Notes: generated from the letters alone by a model not told the origin. A stretch of 64,000 bases of DNA from Saprospiraceae bacterium (GCA_016711125.1 JADJTQ010000002.1:1054001-1118000); one strand, 5' to 3'; counted from the stretch's first letter, positions 17,903 through 28,011 are shown. Made by a program: numbers and translations.

Positions 17903-19140
17903 ATGGAAGATAAGAACGTACGCTGCTCATTTTGTGGCCGGGATAAATCGGAGGCCTTAATTCTGATTGCAGGCATTGATGGCCATATTTGTGAGGTTTG
18001 TGTTGAGCAAGCCACTGATATTGTAAAAGAAGAACTCTTTTCAAACAAGGAAAAGGATAAGAGTAAATTTCTCTTGCCCAGCAATCTCACGCCTAAAAAG
18101 ATCAAAGAATATCTCGATGACTATGTGATTGACCAGGATGCCGCAAAAAAATACCTGGCAGTGGCGGTGTATAATCACTACAAACGAATTGGCATTGATT
18201 TTAAGGATGACATCGAAATCGAAAAATCAAACATTTTATTTGTAGGCCGCACGGGTACGGGTAAGACATTGATGGCAAAGTCGATCGCCCGATTGCTCAA
18301 TGTTCCTTTTGCCATTGTAGACGCCACCGTCTTTACGGAGGCGGGTTATGTAGGTGAAGATGTTGAGAGCATTTTAAGCAGGTTACTCCAAGTTTGTGAT
18401 TATAATGTGCAGGCTGCCGAAAAGGGCATCGTATACATTGATGAAATCGACAAAATCGCTCGTAAAAGTGACAATCCGTCGATTACCCGGGATGTGTCTG
18501 GTGAGGAGTACAACAAGCGCTTTTGAAAATGCTCGAAGGGACCGATGTAAATGTACCTCCACAAGGGGGTCGTAAACACCCCGAGCAAAAGTTGATTAAG
18601 GTCAACACAGAAAACATACTCTTTATCTGTGGAGGAGCTTTTGATGGCATCGAAAAACTCATTGCCCGTAGACTGAATACTCAAGTGATCGGCTACAATT
18701 CGAAAGAAAAAGATAAAGTTGATCGTGAAAACTTGCTACAGTATGTGAATCATCAGGATTTACGTCATTTTGGCTTGATACCTGAGCTTTTGGGTCGCCT
18801 GCCTGTACTGACTTATCTCAACCCTCTTGATGTCAAGGCACTTGAGGCGATTCTTACTGAGCCCAAAAATGCGATCATTAAGCAGTATAAAAAACTATTC
18901 TTTTTGGAAGGAATCGAACTTAAGATGAGCAAAGGTGCTTTGGAGTATATCGCTGAAAAAGCAATGGAATACAAATTGGGAGCACGTGGACTGCGTTCGA
19001 TCTGTGAGGAGATCATGACCGATGCCATGTATGAGATGCCGTCATCCAAAAAGAATGTAAAAACCTTCGAAGTGGATCTGAGATACGTCAAAGAAAAGCT
19101 GGACAGATCAAAACTGGCACAGTTGAAGGTCGCCTCCTAG
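17903..19140 (+). CDS. clpX: ClpX unfoldase (frameshift at 18505)
   Basis: AAA+ ATPase that recognises, unfolds and delivers substrates to ClpP. The N-terminal zinc-binding domain has Cys8, Cys11, Cys30 and Cys33. Then come Walker A GRTGTGKT and Walker B GIVYIDEIDK, the Arg-finger region DLRHFGLIPELLGRLPVL and the sensor 2 motif GARGLRSICEEI. Corrected length is about 412 residues, normal. The frame breaks at the GG of 18505-18506: one more G restores SGEGVQQALLKMLEGT, the family sequence. It is therefore most likely one intact gene with a homopolymer error, not two genes. The ClpP-binding IGF-type loop is not obvious by eye. Confidence 0.93.
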
Positions 19141-19215
19141 ATACTGACGGGGTCTCAAACAAAACCAGGAGAGACAATAACGACTTAGTCATTTTATCCT
19201 AGAAAATGAGCAATC

Positions 19216-19256
19216 TTCATTAAATCAACGCGAGGTGAGTAGTTCAACAGCCTTCT
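19216..19256 (+). repeat. dispersed intergenic repeat, copy 1
   Basis: About 41 bases sharing the core CGAGGTGAGTA with copies at 23315-23355 and 61255-61295. It is flanked upstream by TTCATTAAATCA and ends CAGCCTTCT. This copy sits between clpX and bamD and has no obvious pairing left arm, unlike the other two. Confidence 0.6.
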
Positions 19257-19345
19257 ATTGATATTAAATATCCCTTAAAGAAAAGTAGAGTGCCATCAAA
19301 ATGCTGACTACCAGCCGTTAAGGCTTGGTAAGTATCGACGTTTTC

Positions 19346-19377
19346 TTTGAAACTATACTTTAAATAGTGTAATTTTG
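19346..19377 (+). promoter_or_regulatory. Bacteroidota-type promoter for bamD
   Basis: TTTG at 19346-19349, a 20-base spacer and TAATTTTG at 19370-19377. It ends only 7 bases before the bamD start codon, so the message would have a very short leader. Confidence 0.6.
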
Positions 19378-19384
19378 CATCCCT

Positions 19385-20197
19385 ATGAAAATTAAGCGCC
19401 TTCAAAATTGGTGGTTTTTTATTCTAATAGCCTTATTATCAACCTCATGCAGAACCGAGTTTGAAAAGATTCGGACAAGTAATGATGCAGAATTGGTGTA
19501 TACCAAAGCTATGCAGTATTATGATGAGGGAGAATACTTGCGCTCACAAACACTTTTCGAATTGGTTTTGAATAGTTTTAGAGGTTCAGCCAGGGCTGAA
19601 GAGTTAGCCTTTAAATTCGCATATACCCACTATTATCAAAGCAATTTTATATTGGCATCTCATTATTTTGAGAACTTCTCCAACACGTACACCTCGAGTG
19701 ATCGGCGTGAAGAAGCTGATTATCTCAACGCATACTCCAACTATTTGCTTTCGCCGTCTTTTCGTCTGGATCAGAAATATACCACTAAGGCCATCGAGCT
19801 CTTTCAGATATTCATCAACACCTATCCCAATAGCGAACGGGTAATTTCAGCGAATGAGCTGATTAACGAATGCCGGACAAAGCTTGAAACCAAAGAATTT
19901 GAAAAGAGTAAGTTGTATTACGAGCTCAAAGATTATAATTCAGCAGTACATTCATTTGAAAATCTACTAAAAGACTTTCCCGAAACCAAGAATGCCGAGG
20001 AAGTGCGATTTTTAATTTTGAAATCAGCTTTCCTGCATGCTGAAAACAGTTTTTTCGAAAAACAGCAAGAGCGCTATGTGCTTGCCATGACTAAATTTGA
20101 CGATTTTAAAAAGAAATTTCCCTCCAGTAAATATAATTCAGAGGCTACGGATATGTTAAATCAAAGCCGGGTTAAAATTAAAACATTTGCAAAATGA
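19385..20197 (+). CDS. bamD: outer membrane assembly lipoprotein BamD
   Basis: 270 residues. The signal peptide ends in lipobox LLSTSC (Cys22). The mature protein is a row of tetratricopeptide-like helices: AELVYTKAMQYYDEGEYLRS, FKFAYTHYYQSNFILASHYF, KAIELFQIFINTYPNSERV and YYELKDYNSAVHSFENLLKDFP. BamD is the essential partner of BamA in inserting beta-barrel proteins in the outer membrane and works in the periplasm. It starts a set bamD-rpoZ-coaBC-DUF4835, the same order as in many Bacteroidota. The stop overlaps the rpoZ start (ATGA). Confidence 0.9.
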   Translation: MKIKRLQNWWFFILIALLSTSCRTEFEKIRTSNDAELVYTKAMQYYDEGEYLRSQTLFELVLNSFRGSARAEELAFKFAYTHYYQSNFILASHYFENFSNTYTSSDRREEADYLNAYSNYLLSPSFRLDQKYTTKAIELFQIFINTYPNSERVISANELINECRTKLETKEFEKSKLYYELKDYNSAVHSFENLLKDFPETKNAEEVRFLILKSAFLHAENSFFEKQQERYVLAMTKFDDFKKKFPSSKYNSEATDMLNQSRVKIKTFAK

Positions 20198-20574
20198 CAG
20201 ATATCAAATCTCAAGTTCAAGGTTACAACTCATATGCTAAGGCGCGTGATATATCCAAGTTGGTGCAACACACGGGTAATATCTACGAGACACTGGCCAT
20301 CATAAGCAAAAGAGCCAATCAACTCAATGTTGAAATTAAGCATGAATTATCTGAAAAATTGGAAGAATTTGCCATATCGACAGATACCATTGAAGAAGTT
20401 CATGAAAATAAAGAACAGATCGAGATTTCTAAATTTTATGAGCGATTGCCAAATGCCGCCCTTATTGCAACCGAAGAGTATCTGTCCGGCTCTATCAATT
20501 ATCGCTACCGGAATGATGATAAAATGCAGGAAGGAGATGAAGAACGCTTAACCACGGAGTTTAACCTCGGGTAG
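20194..20574 (+). CDS. rpoZ: RNA polymerase omega/Rpb6-like subunit
   Basis: 126 residues, with a conserved core SKLVQHTGNIYETLAIISKRANQ and the C-terminal EEYLSGSINYRYR. It is the long Bacteroidota form of omega, related to archaeal and eukaryotic Rpb6, which clamps the beta-prime subunit. The start overlaps the bamD stop by four bases. Identification rests on its place in the bamD-rpoZ-coaBC order as much as on sequence, because the family is divergent. Confidence 0.8.
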   Translation: MTDIKSQVQGYNSYAKARDISKLVQHTGNIYETLAIISKRANQLNVEIKHELSEKLEEFAISTDTIEEVHENKEQIEISKFYERLPNAALIATEEYLSGSINYRYRNDDKMQEGDEERLTTEFNLG

Positions 20575-20586
20575 AGAAAATCGTCT

Positions 20587-21801
20587 ATGCTCCAGGGCAA
20601 AAAAATATTACTGGGCATTACCGGAAGTATTGCTGCCTATAAAGTTGCATTTTTAGTCAGGGCTCTGGTCAAAAAGGGAGCTGAGGTACAGGTAATTATG
20701 ACACCCTCAGCATCAAGTTTTATCACACCCCTTACGTTGTCCACCCTTTCAAGGCGTCCCGTTTTTACCGAGATCATTAGTGAAGAAAGCTGGAATAATC
20801 ACGTTGAACTTGGTCTTTGGGCAGACCTTTATCTGATTGCTCCTACATCTGCCAATACCTTGGCAAAAATGGCCAATGGGTCTTGCGACAACATGGTTAC
20901 GGCTTGTTACCTCTCGGCCCGCTGTGTCGTTGCCATTGCTCCGGCTATGGACGTAGACATGTGGCAACATCCTGCAACCCGGCGAAACCTTAATCAACTA
21001 CTGGCCGATGGAGTGCATTTAATACCGGTAGAGCATGGGGAGCTTGCTAGCGGATTGACGGGTCTTGGAAGGATGGCCGAACCTGAACACATTGTAGAGC
21101 ATTTAGAGAATCACTTTAAAAACCAGTCTGTTACCCTTGAAGGTATTAAAGTCCTGATCACCGCTGGTCCGACTTATGAAGATCTTGATCCAGTACGCTT
21201 TATCGGAAACCGTTCATCCGGAAAAATGGGTCTTGCGCTGACCCGATCGTTATTAGATCGCGGAGCTGAGGTTCATCTCATCATGGGGCCTAATCATCTT
21301 CGTATCGAGGCACACCCATTGTTACATCTGCATCTGGTGCAATCTGCGGCACAAATGGCAAGTGAGGCCAAACAATGCTGGCCCAGATGCCAGGTAGCCA
21401 TATTAGCTGCGGCTGTTGCTGATTACACTCCGGCTCAAAAGGCTCAACAAAAAATTAAAAAATCGGAGGGTAACCTGACCGTAGAATTGACTCGCACTGA
21501 AGATATCGCGACATCACTTGGGGCAACTAAAAAATCCAACCAGATTACCATCGGCTTTGCGCTTGAGACCGAGCAGGAAGAGGCACATGCCCGTGAAAAG
21601 ATTATTAGAAAGAATTTTGATTTTATTGTGCTGAATTCACTCAATGATGCTGGAGCCGGCTTTCAGGTTGATACCAACAAGATTACTATTTTACATAGTA
21701 ATGGTGATAAAGTCAGTTTCCCCTTAAAATCGAAGACTGAAGTGGCAGAAGATATCGTTGATGTATTGGAAAATCAGATTATTAAAAAGAATCAAGCATG
21801 A
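20587..21801 (+). CDS. coaBC: bifunctional phosphopantothenoylcysteine decarboxylase/synthetase
   Basis: 404 residues, for coenzyme A synthesis from 4-phosphopantothenate and cysteine. The N-terminal flavin-dependent CoaC half has LLGITGSIAAYK, NHVELGLWAD with the catalytic His, and APTSANTLAKMANG. The C-terminal CoaB half has ITAGPTYEDLDPVRFIGN and RSSGKMG, then ILAAAVADYTP. All landmarks are intact and length is normal. The stop overlaps the start of the DUF4835 gene by four bases. Confidence 0.94.
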   Translation: MLQGKKILLGITGSIAAYKVAFLVRALVKKGAEVQVIMTPSASSFITPLTLSTLSRRPVFTEIISEESWNNHVELGLWADLYLIAPTSANTLAKMANGSCDNMVTACYLSARCVVAIAPAMDVDMWQHPATRRNLNQLLADGVHLIPVEHGELASGLTGLGRMAEPEHIVEHLENHFKNQSVTLEGIKVLITAGPTYEDLDPVRFIGNRSSGKMGLALTRSLLDRGAEVHLIMGPNHLRIEAHPLLHLHLVQSAAQMASEAKQCWPRCQVAILAAAVADYTPAQKAQQKIKKSEGNLTVELTRTEDIATSLGATKKSNQITIGFALETEQEEAHAREKIIRKNFDFIVLNSLNDAGAGFQVDTNKITILHSNGDKVSFPLKSKTEVAEDIVDVLENQIIKKNQA

Positions 21802-22703
21802 AGTTTTTCTGGCTTTTGATCCTGTTAGTTTTATCAACCATTGTTGTAAGGTCTCAGGAATTTGTTTTTGCAGTCGATGTAAAGGCACCAACCCTCCAGA
21901 CAGCAGACCCAAAGTTGTTTGAGGAAATGAAAAACAAAGTGACCGAATTGCTTAATAATCGGAGATGGTCAGGTGAAACATATGAAGATTACGAGCGAAT
22001 CAAGGGAAATATCAACATTACCATCACCAACGAACTAAACAGCACCACCTTTGCCGGTGAATTAAGCATTCAAGCCATCAGACCTGTATATGGCAGCACT
22101 TATGAAACGCCCCTGCTTAATCACATTGATAAAGAATTTATCTTCCAATTTGAACCTACTACCCCGGTCATTTACAGTGAGAATGTATTTAATGATAATC
22201 TTACTTCGGTGCTGGCATTTTATATCTATTACATTCTCGGTCTTGACCATGATAGTTTTTCACTCTACGGAGGCGACCCCTATTATCAGCGTGCTAACGA
22301 AATCATCAATTCACTGCCTTCTGATTATGCCCAGGATCAAAAATCGGGATGGAGCAGCAAGGCAAATGGTCGCAATCGCTATTACATGATCGAAAATATC
22401 TTAAGCCCGCGAACCCGACCCTACCGAAAAGCACTTTATGAATATCATCTGAAAGGTCTAGATGTAATGTCTAAAAATTCTGAAGAAGGTAAGGTGGGTA
22501 TTGTAGAGGCATTAAAGTCTATCGAAACAGTAAACTCCGATTATCCCAATTCGATGATCGTGCAAATGTTTTCTAATGCCAAAGCCCAGGAAGTTACCGA
22601 CATATTTGCTGTGGCGGGTCGGGATCAGAAAAATGAAGTTTACCGCATCATGACCACAATCGATCCTGCCAATCGGAATAAATATATACCGATCAGAAGA
22701 TAG
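21798..22703 (+). CDS. DUF4835 family exported protein
   Basis: 301 residues with a cleavable-looking signal (KFFWLLILLVLSTIVVRSQ). Mature motifs include WSGETYEDYERIKGNINITI, PVIYSENVFNDNLTSVLAFY and GLDHDSFSLYGGDPYYQRA, recognisable as DUF4835. The family is Bacteroidota-specific, follows coaBC almost invariably, and its function is not known. It overlaps the coaBC stop by four bases and the next gene begins one base after it, so it is clearly part of the operon. It is likely periplasmic or outer-membrane associated. Confidence 0.85.
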   Translation: MKFFWLLILLVLSTIVVRSQEFVFAVDVKAPTLQTADPKLFEEMKNKVTELLNNRRWSGETYEDYERIKGNINITITNELNSTTFAGELSIQAIRPVYGSTYETPLLNHIDKEFIFQFEPTTPVIYSENVFNDNLTSVLAFYIYYILGLDHDSFSLYGGDPYYQRANEIINSLPSDYAQDQKSGWSSKANGRNRYYMIENILSPRTRPYRKALYEYHLKGLDVMSKNSEEGKVGIVEALKSIETVNSDYPNSMIVQMFSNAKAQEVTDIFAVAGRDQKNEVYRIMTTIDPANRNKYIPIRR

Positions 22704-22704
22704 C

Positions 22705-23275
22705 ATGATGCGACTTGCCATTTTTGCCTCCGGTTCCGGTACTAATGCCGAAAAGATCATTGAACACTTTGAGGTGGTGGGTGACATCAATGTATCGTTC
22801 ATTGTTTGCAATAAGGCAGGAGCTGGCGTGCTTGATATCGCCGAGCGTTGGCGAATACCATCGATATTGATCGACCGGCAGTTTTTTTATCATTCCAACC
22901 AATTGTTGTTCGAACTCCATCAGCAGGGTATTGATTTTATTGTACTTGCCGGATTTTTATGGATGGTTCCCAGATATCTTATCGAACCGTATCCGAAAAA
23001 GATCGTTAATATTCACCCAGCTCTGTTACCAAAATTTGGGCAAAGGCATGTATGGCATGCATGTTCATCAGGCGGTTAAAGATGCCGGTGAGGTTCAGAG
23101 TGGAATTACGATTCATTACGTCAATGAAAAATATGATGACGGAGCTGTGATCTTTCAGGCGAGTTGCCCCATAAGTATTCAAGATACCCCTGATGATATT
23201 CGGATGAAAGTACAGCAGCTTGAACACGAGCACTTTCCAGTAGTGATCGAAAATGTTGTCAGAGAATCGGCTTGA
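22705..23275 (+). CDS. purN: phosphoribosylglycinamide formyltransferase (frameshift near 23038)
   Basis: Transfers formyl from 10-formyl-THF to GAR in purine synthesis. The N-terminus LAIFASGSGTNAEKIIEHF binds the phosphate and IVCNKAGAGVL follows. NIHPALLPKFG gives the catalytic Asn-His pair, and the second half shows HQAVKDAGEVQSGITIHYV with the catalytic-site region and KYDDGAVIFQ. The frame changes in the G run at 23038-23040, where family sequence expects KFGGKGMYGMHVHQAV. Corrected length is about 190 residues, normal. A sequence error is the simplest explanation. Confidence 0.9.
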
Positions 23276-23278
23276 ATT

Positions 23279-23357
23279 CCAGGAGGCTGAATCTCGTATA
23301 GTCGAAATTTAATTTTCATAAATCAGCGGCGAGGTGAGTATTTCAGCAGGCTCCTGG
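23279..23357. terminator. hairpin between convergent genes, built on repeat copy 2
   Basis: CCAGGAG at 23279-23285 pairs with CTCCTGG at 23351-23357, and GCTGAA at 23286-23291 pairs with TTCAGC at 23342-23347, with a three-base bulge. The loop contains most of the dispersed repeat. The position, just after purN and overlapping the 3' end of the convergent PLP-enzyme gene, suggests a two-way terminator or a repeat inserted there. Confidence 0.45.
23315..23355 (+). repeat. dispersed intergenic repeat, copy 2
   Basis: It shares AAATCAGC, CGAGGTGAGTA and TTTCA with the copies at 19216 and 61255. The last 13 bases lie inside the minus-strand PLP-enzyme frame and supply its final codons and stop. 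Confidence 0.65.
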
Positions 23358-24278
23358 TGTCCATTCAGGTAGAGCGCTTCCATACCGGTAGTTATAGCCG
23401 GAGTTGCCTTGCAGGCCTCCAGTATGTATGGCAACGATTGTACTCCCTTCATAATGTGCAGAAGTGGTGAGCAAGTTGAATAGAGAAAGAAACATTTTTC
23501 CGGTATAAATGGGATCCAATATTATGTCATGGTCGGCATAAAATTCATGGATAAAACGTTCAACCATCTCATTTTTTCTACCATAACCACCAAAGTGTGC
23601 GTCGATTAGCTGGATTTTGTTTTCCGGTAGATCGTGCTCGGTACACATTTTCGATTTGGTATCTTCAAGATTAAAACCTTTTAAGACTACAAATCCCGCC
23701 ACAGACCCACGAGATATTTTTTTGGCAATGCCCAATATGGTACTTCCCGTACCCACAGGACAAAACCAGTGATCAATGTTTTGGTGGTATTGGTCTTTTA
23801 CTTCATCCACTATCTCACCCACTCCCTGTTGAGCCAATGTATGATGGCCTCCTTCAGGTATCAAGTAAGCATCCGGATATCTTTGTTTGATCATTGTTAA
23901 AAATTGCTCACTATCCTTTTTTTGATAATCGTGTCGGTGAATACACTCAAGGTGCATTTTCCAGGCCTTAAGTTTCATGATGGTCGGGTTAGCTTCATCG
24001 ATTTCACCTCTAATTATCCCGGTGGTTTTGATTTTAAAATGATAGCCTGCCGCAGCCGTCGCAAACAGGTGATTTGAAAAAGCCCCGCCAAAAGTTACCA
24101 TATGGTCTGATAGTTGGCGGCGGCACTCGATCAGATGATATTTTAATTTTCGGAATTTGTTTCCCTGGCAGGGCCCGTGCATCAGATCATCTCGTTTTAT
24201 CAACAGAGTGATACCCCTGGCCTCCAGCCGGTTGTCTTTGATTTTCTGGAGAGGTGATGCAATGGTGGACTCAAACAT
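23343..24278 (-). CDS. PLP-dependent deaminase/desulfhydrase (ACC deaminase family)
   Basis: 311 residues of fold type II. The PLP lysine is in GPCQGNKFRKLKYHL and the substrate-binding region is TFGGAFSNHLFATAAA. The phosphate-binding Gly-rich loop is WFCPVGTGSTILGIA, and IVAIHTGGLQGNSGY is near the end. The family includes 1-aminocyclopropane-1-carboxylate deaminase and D-cysteine desulfhydrase; eye inspection does not distinguish them, and D-cysteine desulfhydrase is more usual in this phylum. Its last codons overlap repeat copy 2. Confidence 0.82.
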   Translation of the reverse strand: MFESTIASPLQKIKDNRLEARGITLLIKRDDLMHGPCQGNKFRKLKYHLIECRRQLSDHMVTFGGAFSNHLFATAAAGYHFKIKTTGIIRGEIDEANPTIMKLKAWKMHLECIHRHDYQKKDSEQFLTMIKQRYPDAYLIPEGGHHTLAQQGVGEIVDEVKDQYHQNIDHWFCPVGTGSTILGIAKKISRGSVAGFVVLKGFNLEDTKSKMCTEHDLPENKIQLIDAHFGGYGRKNEMVERFIHEFYADHDIILDPIYTGKMFLSLFNLLTTSAHYEGSTIVAIHTGGLQGNSGYNYRYGSALPEWTPGAC

Positions 24279-24303
24279 GACTACGGCAAAGTAAAAAATT
24301 CAA

Positions 24304-24978
24304 ATGTATCTTTATGCTATGAATCCGGATAAGAAAGCGGGACATCTTGAAACATCATATCAAGCTGATGAAGAGCATATGCACTTTGTCACGCACTTGC
24401 TGGGTGTCCTATTCATTTTATTTTTCGGCCACTATTTATGGAATGCAGAAGATCTTTCACCCCGGCTGCAGATTGGCCTGATGATCTATCTTTTCACATT
24501 TTTGGGTGTGTTTTTAGCCTCTTCTGCATATCATTTGCATTATTTCAAAGCTCATAAAAACAAGCTGCGAAAAATCGACCACAGCGCCATCTATTTTTTT
24601 ATTGCAGGAAGCAATACACCTTTTCTTTTGGGATTTACCGATGGTCGTTCAGGATTACTTTTTCTAATATTAATGTGGGGGCTGGTTGCATTTGGGCTTT
24701 TAATAAAATGGCTGGAGGTGAAGATACCCGACTGGATATCCCTGATTTACTATTTGTTTATGGGTTGGTTGGGGGTAGTGACGATGTACTTGATTTTTAA
24801 TGAAATTCAGACACCTACCTTGATACTGATTATTGTCGGTGGTTTATTTTATTCGATTGGTGCTTATTTTTATCGGTATGATCAGATCAAGTGGTACCAC
24901 AGTATTTGGCACTTATTTGTCTTGGGAGGTGCGATCACCCATTTTTTAGCCATCTACTGGCAAATCAATCTGGTATAA
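24304..24978 (+). CDS. hemolysin III/PAQR family membrane protein
   Basis: 224 residues with seven predicted membrane helices. Family residues are seen: MHFVTHLLG (first conserved His), SSAYHLHYF, KIDHSAIYFFIAGSNTPFLL and HSIWHLFVLGGAITHF (last His). These His and Asp residues form the zinc site of PAQR/YqfA (TrhA) proteins. Their biochemical role in bacteria is not settled, with membrane homeostasis and ceramidase-like activity suggested for the superfamily. An alternative start is ATG 24319. It is divergent from the PLP enzyme, 25 bases apart. Confidence 0.85.
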   Translation: MYLYAMNPDKKAGHLETSYQADEEHMHFVTHLLGVLFILFFGHYLWNAEDLSPRLQIGLMIYLFTFLGVFLASSAYHLHYFKAHKNKLRKIDHSAIYFFIAGSNTPFLLGFTDGRSGLLFLILMWGLVAFGLLIKWLEVKIPDWISLIYYLFMGWLGVVTMYLIFNEIQTPTLILIIVGGLFYSIGAYFYRYDQIKWYHSIWHLFVLGGAITHFLAIYWQINLV

Positions 24979-24990
24979 GCTCTCCCGTCC

Positions 24991-26109
24991 CTAAGGTTTA
25001 ATGACGATCAGTCGTTTGGTTACGATTTTCTTACCGGTACGATCTATCAGACTATAGAGATAAGGCCCTTTTTCGAGATGGCTAATGCTTATTTCCACGG
25101 TTTCTTCCCCATTGATGGCATATTTTTTTTCAAAAAGGTTGCGCATAAAAACATCATAAAACCTGAGCGTGTATTCTCCTGGGGGGACATCCAAAAACTT
25201 AAACCGGACGTACGAAAGAGCCGGGTTGGGATATGCAAAGATCCATTGGTTATTATTAGTTGCTGGTTTATAGTATTTCGACTGTTCTTTTGGTATCAAA
25301 AAGGAGGCTCTGCGGGGGGTGCCATTTTGATCAAGAAAGACGGAGCAGATAGTTCCTCCTGATTCGAATGAGACAAAATGATACGAAATATGGTGTTCAG
25401 GAAGTAGGTCCTCCAGACGTACGAGCGAGGTGATATCTTGCCAATTACCGTCTATTTTTTTTGCCCACAGTTTTTTAGTGAGGTGATCCTCAACTTTAAA
25501 TCGCTGTACTTCTTCCCTGTATCCGTTGCCCAAATATAAAGTACCGGTTGCATCAACCGTCATATTTCGATCCACCAGAATACTCAATCTGATCGAATCC
25601 ATGCCGACCGGCAAATTAGTTCGCCAGGCTGGGGGAGTCTCTACCAGAGTCAGGGTGCTCTGAAATACCGTACTAAAATCGTGGTCATCCTGATAACCCA
25701 TATCTAATGAAGGCAACGGGAGACCTTCAACCGATGACCAAATCCGGTTGATTAAGGTATTACCGACCATCATGCGGGATGTGGCTTTCAGGACCAGCGT
25801 TTTCGCATCGGTAGAATAATATTGTTTTAATCCCTGATCTGAAGAAAGTTGTAACTGATCCGTATTGCCGCTGGCAGCCTGGCTGGTCTGAAATTGCAAG
25901 TAAGGACCCACCAGAGTGGCAAAATTCCACACCTGTTGTTGTCCCGGGCGGGTAATGTTAATACGGCGGGGCAGTTCATCAATCTGATAAAATAGGCTGT
26001 CATTGATGTTTGGGATGGATTGTGATATCACAAACGGCAATTGACTATAAGACACTTGATTGGATACAAGGCTCCAGAAAACAAACAACATTAGTGAAGA
26101 TCGCACCAT
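24991..26109 (-). CDS. secreted protein with T9SS type A sorting domain
   Basis: 372 residues. The N-terminus VRSSLMLFVFWSLVSNQVSYSQ is a signal peptide. The body is beta-rich and unrecognised. The last 80 residues (PNPALSYVRFKFLDVPPGEY, DVFMRNLFEKKYAINGEETV, LEKGPYLYSLIDRTGKKIVT) match the Por secretion system C-terminal sorting domain. It should therefore cross the outer membrane by T9SS and be attached or released. It lies 3 bases after the ABC exporter gene on the same strand. Function is unknown. Confidence 0.8.
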   Translation of the reverse strand: MVRSSLMLFVFWSLVSNQVSYSQLPFVISQSIPNINDSLFYQIDELPRRINITRPGQQQVWNFATLVGPYLQFQTSQAASGNTDQLQLSSDQGLKQYYSTDAKTLVLKATSRMMVGNTLINRIWSSVEGLPLPSLDMGYQDDHDFSTVFQSTLTLVETPPAWRTNLPVGMDSIRLSILVDRNMTVDATGTLYLGNGYREEVQRFKVEDHLTKKLWAKKIDGNWQDITSLVRLEDLLPEHHISYHFVSFESGGTICSVFLDQNGTPRRASFLIPKEQSKYYKPATNNNQWIFAYPNPALSYVRFKFLDVPPGEYTLRFYDVFMRNLFEKKYAINGEETVEISISHLEKGPYLYSLIDRTGKKIVTKRLIVIKP

Positions 26110-26112
26110 AAA

Positions 26113-27927
26113 TCAGAATGCTTGCAATTGAACAAACTTACGGTATTCGCCATTTTTTTCCATGAGATCTCCATGTTGCCCCTTCTCAATAATCAAACCA
26201 TCTTTCAGTACAAAGATAATATCTGCATGCTGAATGGTAGAAAGCCGGTGCGCTATGATTAATACCGTTCGATTCTTGAACATCTTTTTTAAAGCATCCT
26301 GCACTAATTTTTCAGATTCACTATCTAATGCAGATGTTGCTTCGTCCAGAATTAAAATTGGTGCATCTTTTAATACAGCCCGTGCCAATGTAAGCCGTTG
26401 ACGCTGACCCCCGCTCAACTTGACCCCCCGATCTCCTACGATCGCCTGGTAACCATCATCAGAGGTCATAATAAAGTCATGAGCATGAGCGATCTTTGCC
26501 GCTTGTTCGATAGCGGGTTGCAATACACCTGTTTTACCAAAAGTGATATTATTGATGATTGTATCATTGAATACGATGGGGTCTTGTGCCACTACCGCGA
26601 TAAGATTTCGCAGATCTGCCAGCTTCAGCTCACGCAAATCATGACCATCTATTGTAATGCTTCCCTCCGATACGTCATAAAACCGGTTTATTAGATCGAC
26701 GATCGTCGTTTTACCGCTGCCGGACGCACCGACCAAGGCCACGACTTTACCCTCGGGGATATCAAAACAGACATTTCTTAATACGAATGGCTCATGAGCT
26801 GCATAACGGAACGATACATCATTAAATGAAATACTTCTGGAAAATTGGTCAATTCGGATGGGATGATCCATTTCGATTACAGTGTTTTTCACCTGCATGA
26901 CTTCGTCAATCCGATCGGCTGCTGCCAATCCCTTCTGAATATCATAATAGGCCTTGGCGAAAGATTTTGCCGGCTCAATCACGCTGAAAAAGGCAAAAAT
27001 GAAGGCAAAAAAAGTGCTTGGGTCCAGATTATTCTCAAATACCTGGTTAGACCCGTACCACAGCAATACCGCCACTGTGCTGACTCCTAAAATTCGGAAA
27101 GAGGACTTGACAAGTCTCTCCGCCATAATATCTTATCTAACAAATCTTTGAATGCCGTGTTTTGACTGGAAAAATAGCGGCTGAAAAATTCTTCGGCGCC
27201 AAATCCTTTATTATTTTAAGTCCACCGATGGTTTTCGTCAACCGTAGAAATGATCATACCTAATTTTTCTGAGCAAGGGCACTATTTTTCTTAAGCGTAC
27301 GCGAGATTCCTCCAATGATCAGAGCAGTAAAAGAATGAGGACAAAAACAAATAGGGTGAGGCCGGGACTAACATAGAGCATAAATATAATGCAGCCAATG
27401 ATGATAAGTGGCGATTTGACCAATACCTCAATGACATTTAGAATGCTGTTTTCTACTTCCTGCACATCTGTCGAAAACCTGGCAATGAGATCTCCCTTGC
27501 GTTCATTGGTGTAATAAGCTACAGGCAACCCGAGTATCTTTTCATACAGATCCATTCGCAAATCCCTAACCATACCATTTCGCACGGGCACTAAAAAGGC
27601 CAGAGAGAAATAACGAAAAAGGTTTTTAAGAAAAAAAATAATAACGATCAGTCAGCAGATGTATAACAATGCTGTTTGTTGGCCAAAATCTACAATGAGA
27701 CGGCTATACTGATAAGTAGACCACGCGGCTATGCTGTCCGCATCTAAGGCGAAAGTCGCTATAACCAAAGTTTGGTCGACCTGCTGAAAAAGAATTTTGA
27801 AAAAAGGAATAATAGTCGGAATGCTGACCACCGTAAATAAAGCCACAAAAACATTACACACAATATTGCCGGTAACCTTGTATTTATATTTTTTTAGCTT
27901 CTTAAATAATTTCCAAAATGTACTCAC
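26113..27927 (-). CDS. MsbA-like ABC exporter, fused permease and ATPase (stop codon and clustered frameshifts)
   Basis: About 604 residues if corrected. The N-terminal transmembrane domain is in two parts (KYKYKVTGNIVCNVFVALFT; FLVPVRNGMVRDLRMDLYEKI) with the family phrase YYTNERKGDLIARFSTDV. The ATPase domain is intact: Walker A GASGSGKTT, signature LSGGQRQRLTLARA, Walker B ILILDEATSALD and His switch AHRLST. The frame is interrupted by an in-frame TGA at 27652-27654, and at least five indels lie between 27120 and 27325; reading through them restores GGISRTLKKNSALAQ and IKGFGAEEFFSRYF. It is probably a lipid or lipid-A-like flippase. Whether it is a real pseudogene or low-quality sequence cannot be settled here. 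Confidence 0.85.
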
Positions 27928-28011
27928 TTCGTTGGCTTTCTATCAGAGATTTTCATCTTTGTACAATCGTCATGCAGTATAATCATGAAGCAGTCTGGTT
28001 TTTTCCGGCTG

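Noticed and set aside
18500..18530. Programmed frameshift in clpX or rel
   Set aside because: There is no slippery heptamer or following structure, and the breaks are at different places in unrelated genes, so errors are more likely.
27652..27654. TGA in the ABC exporter as selenocysteine or a recoded stop
   Set aside because: No SECIS-like hairpin was noticed and the gene has many other indels, so an error or decay is simpler.
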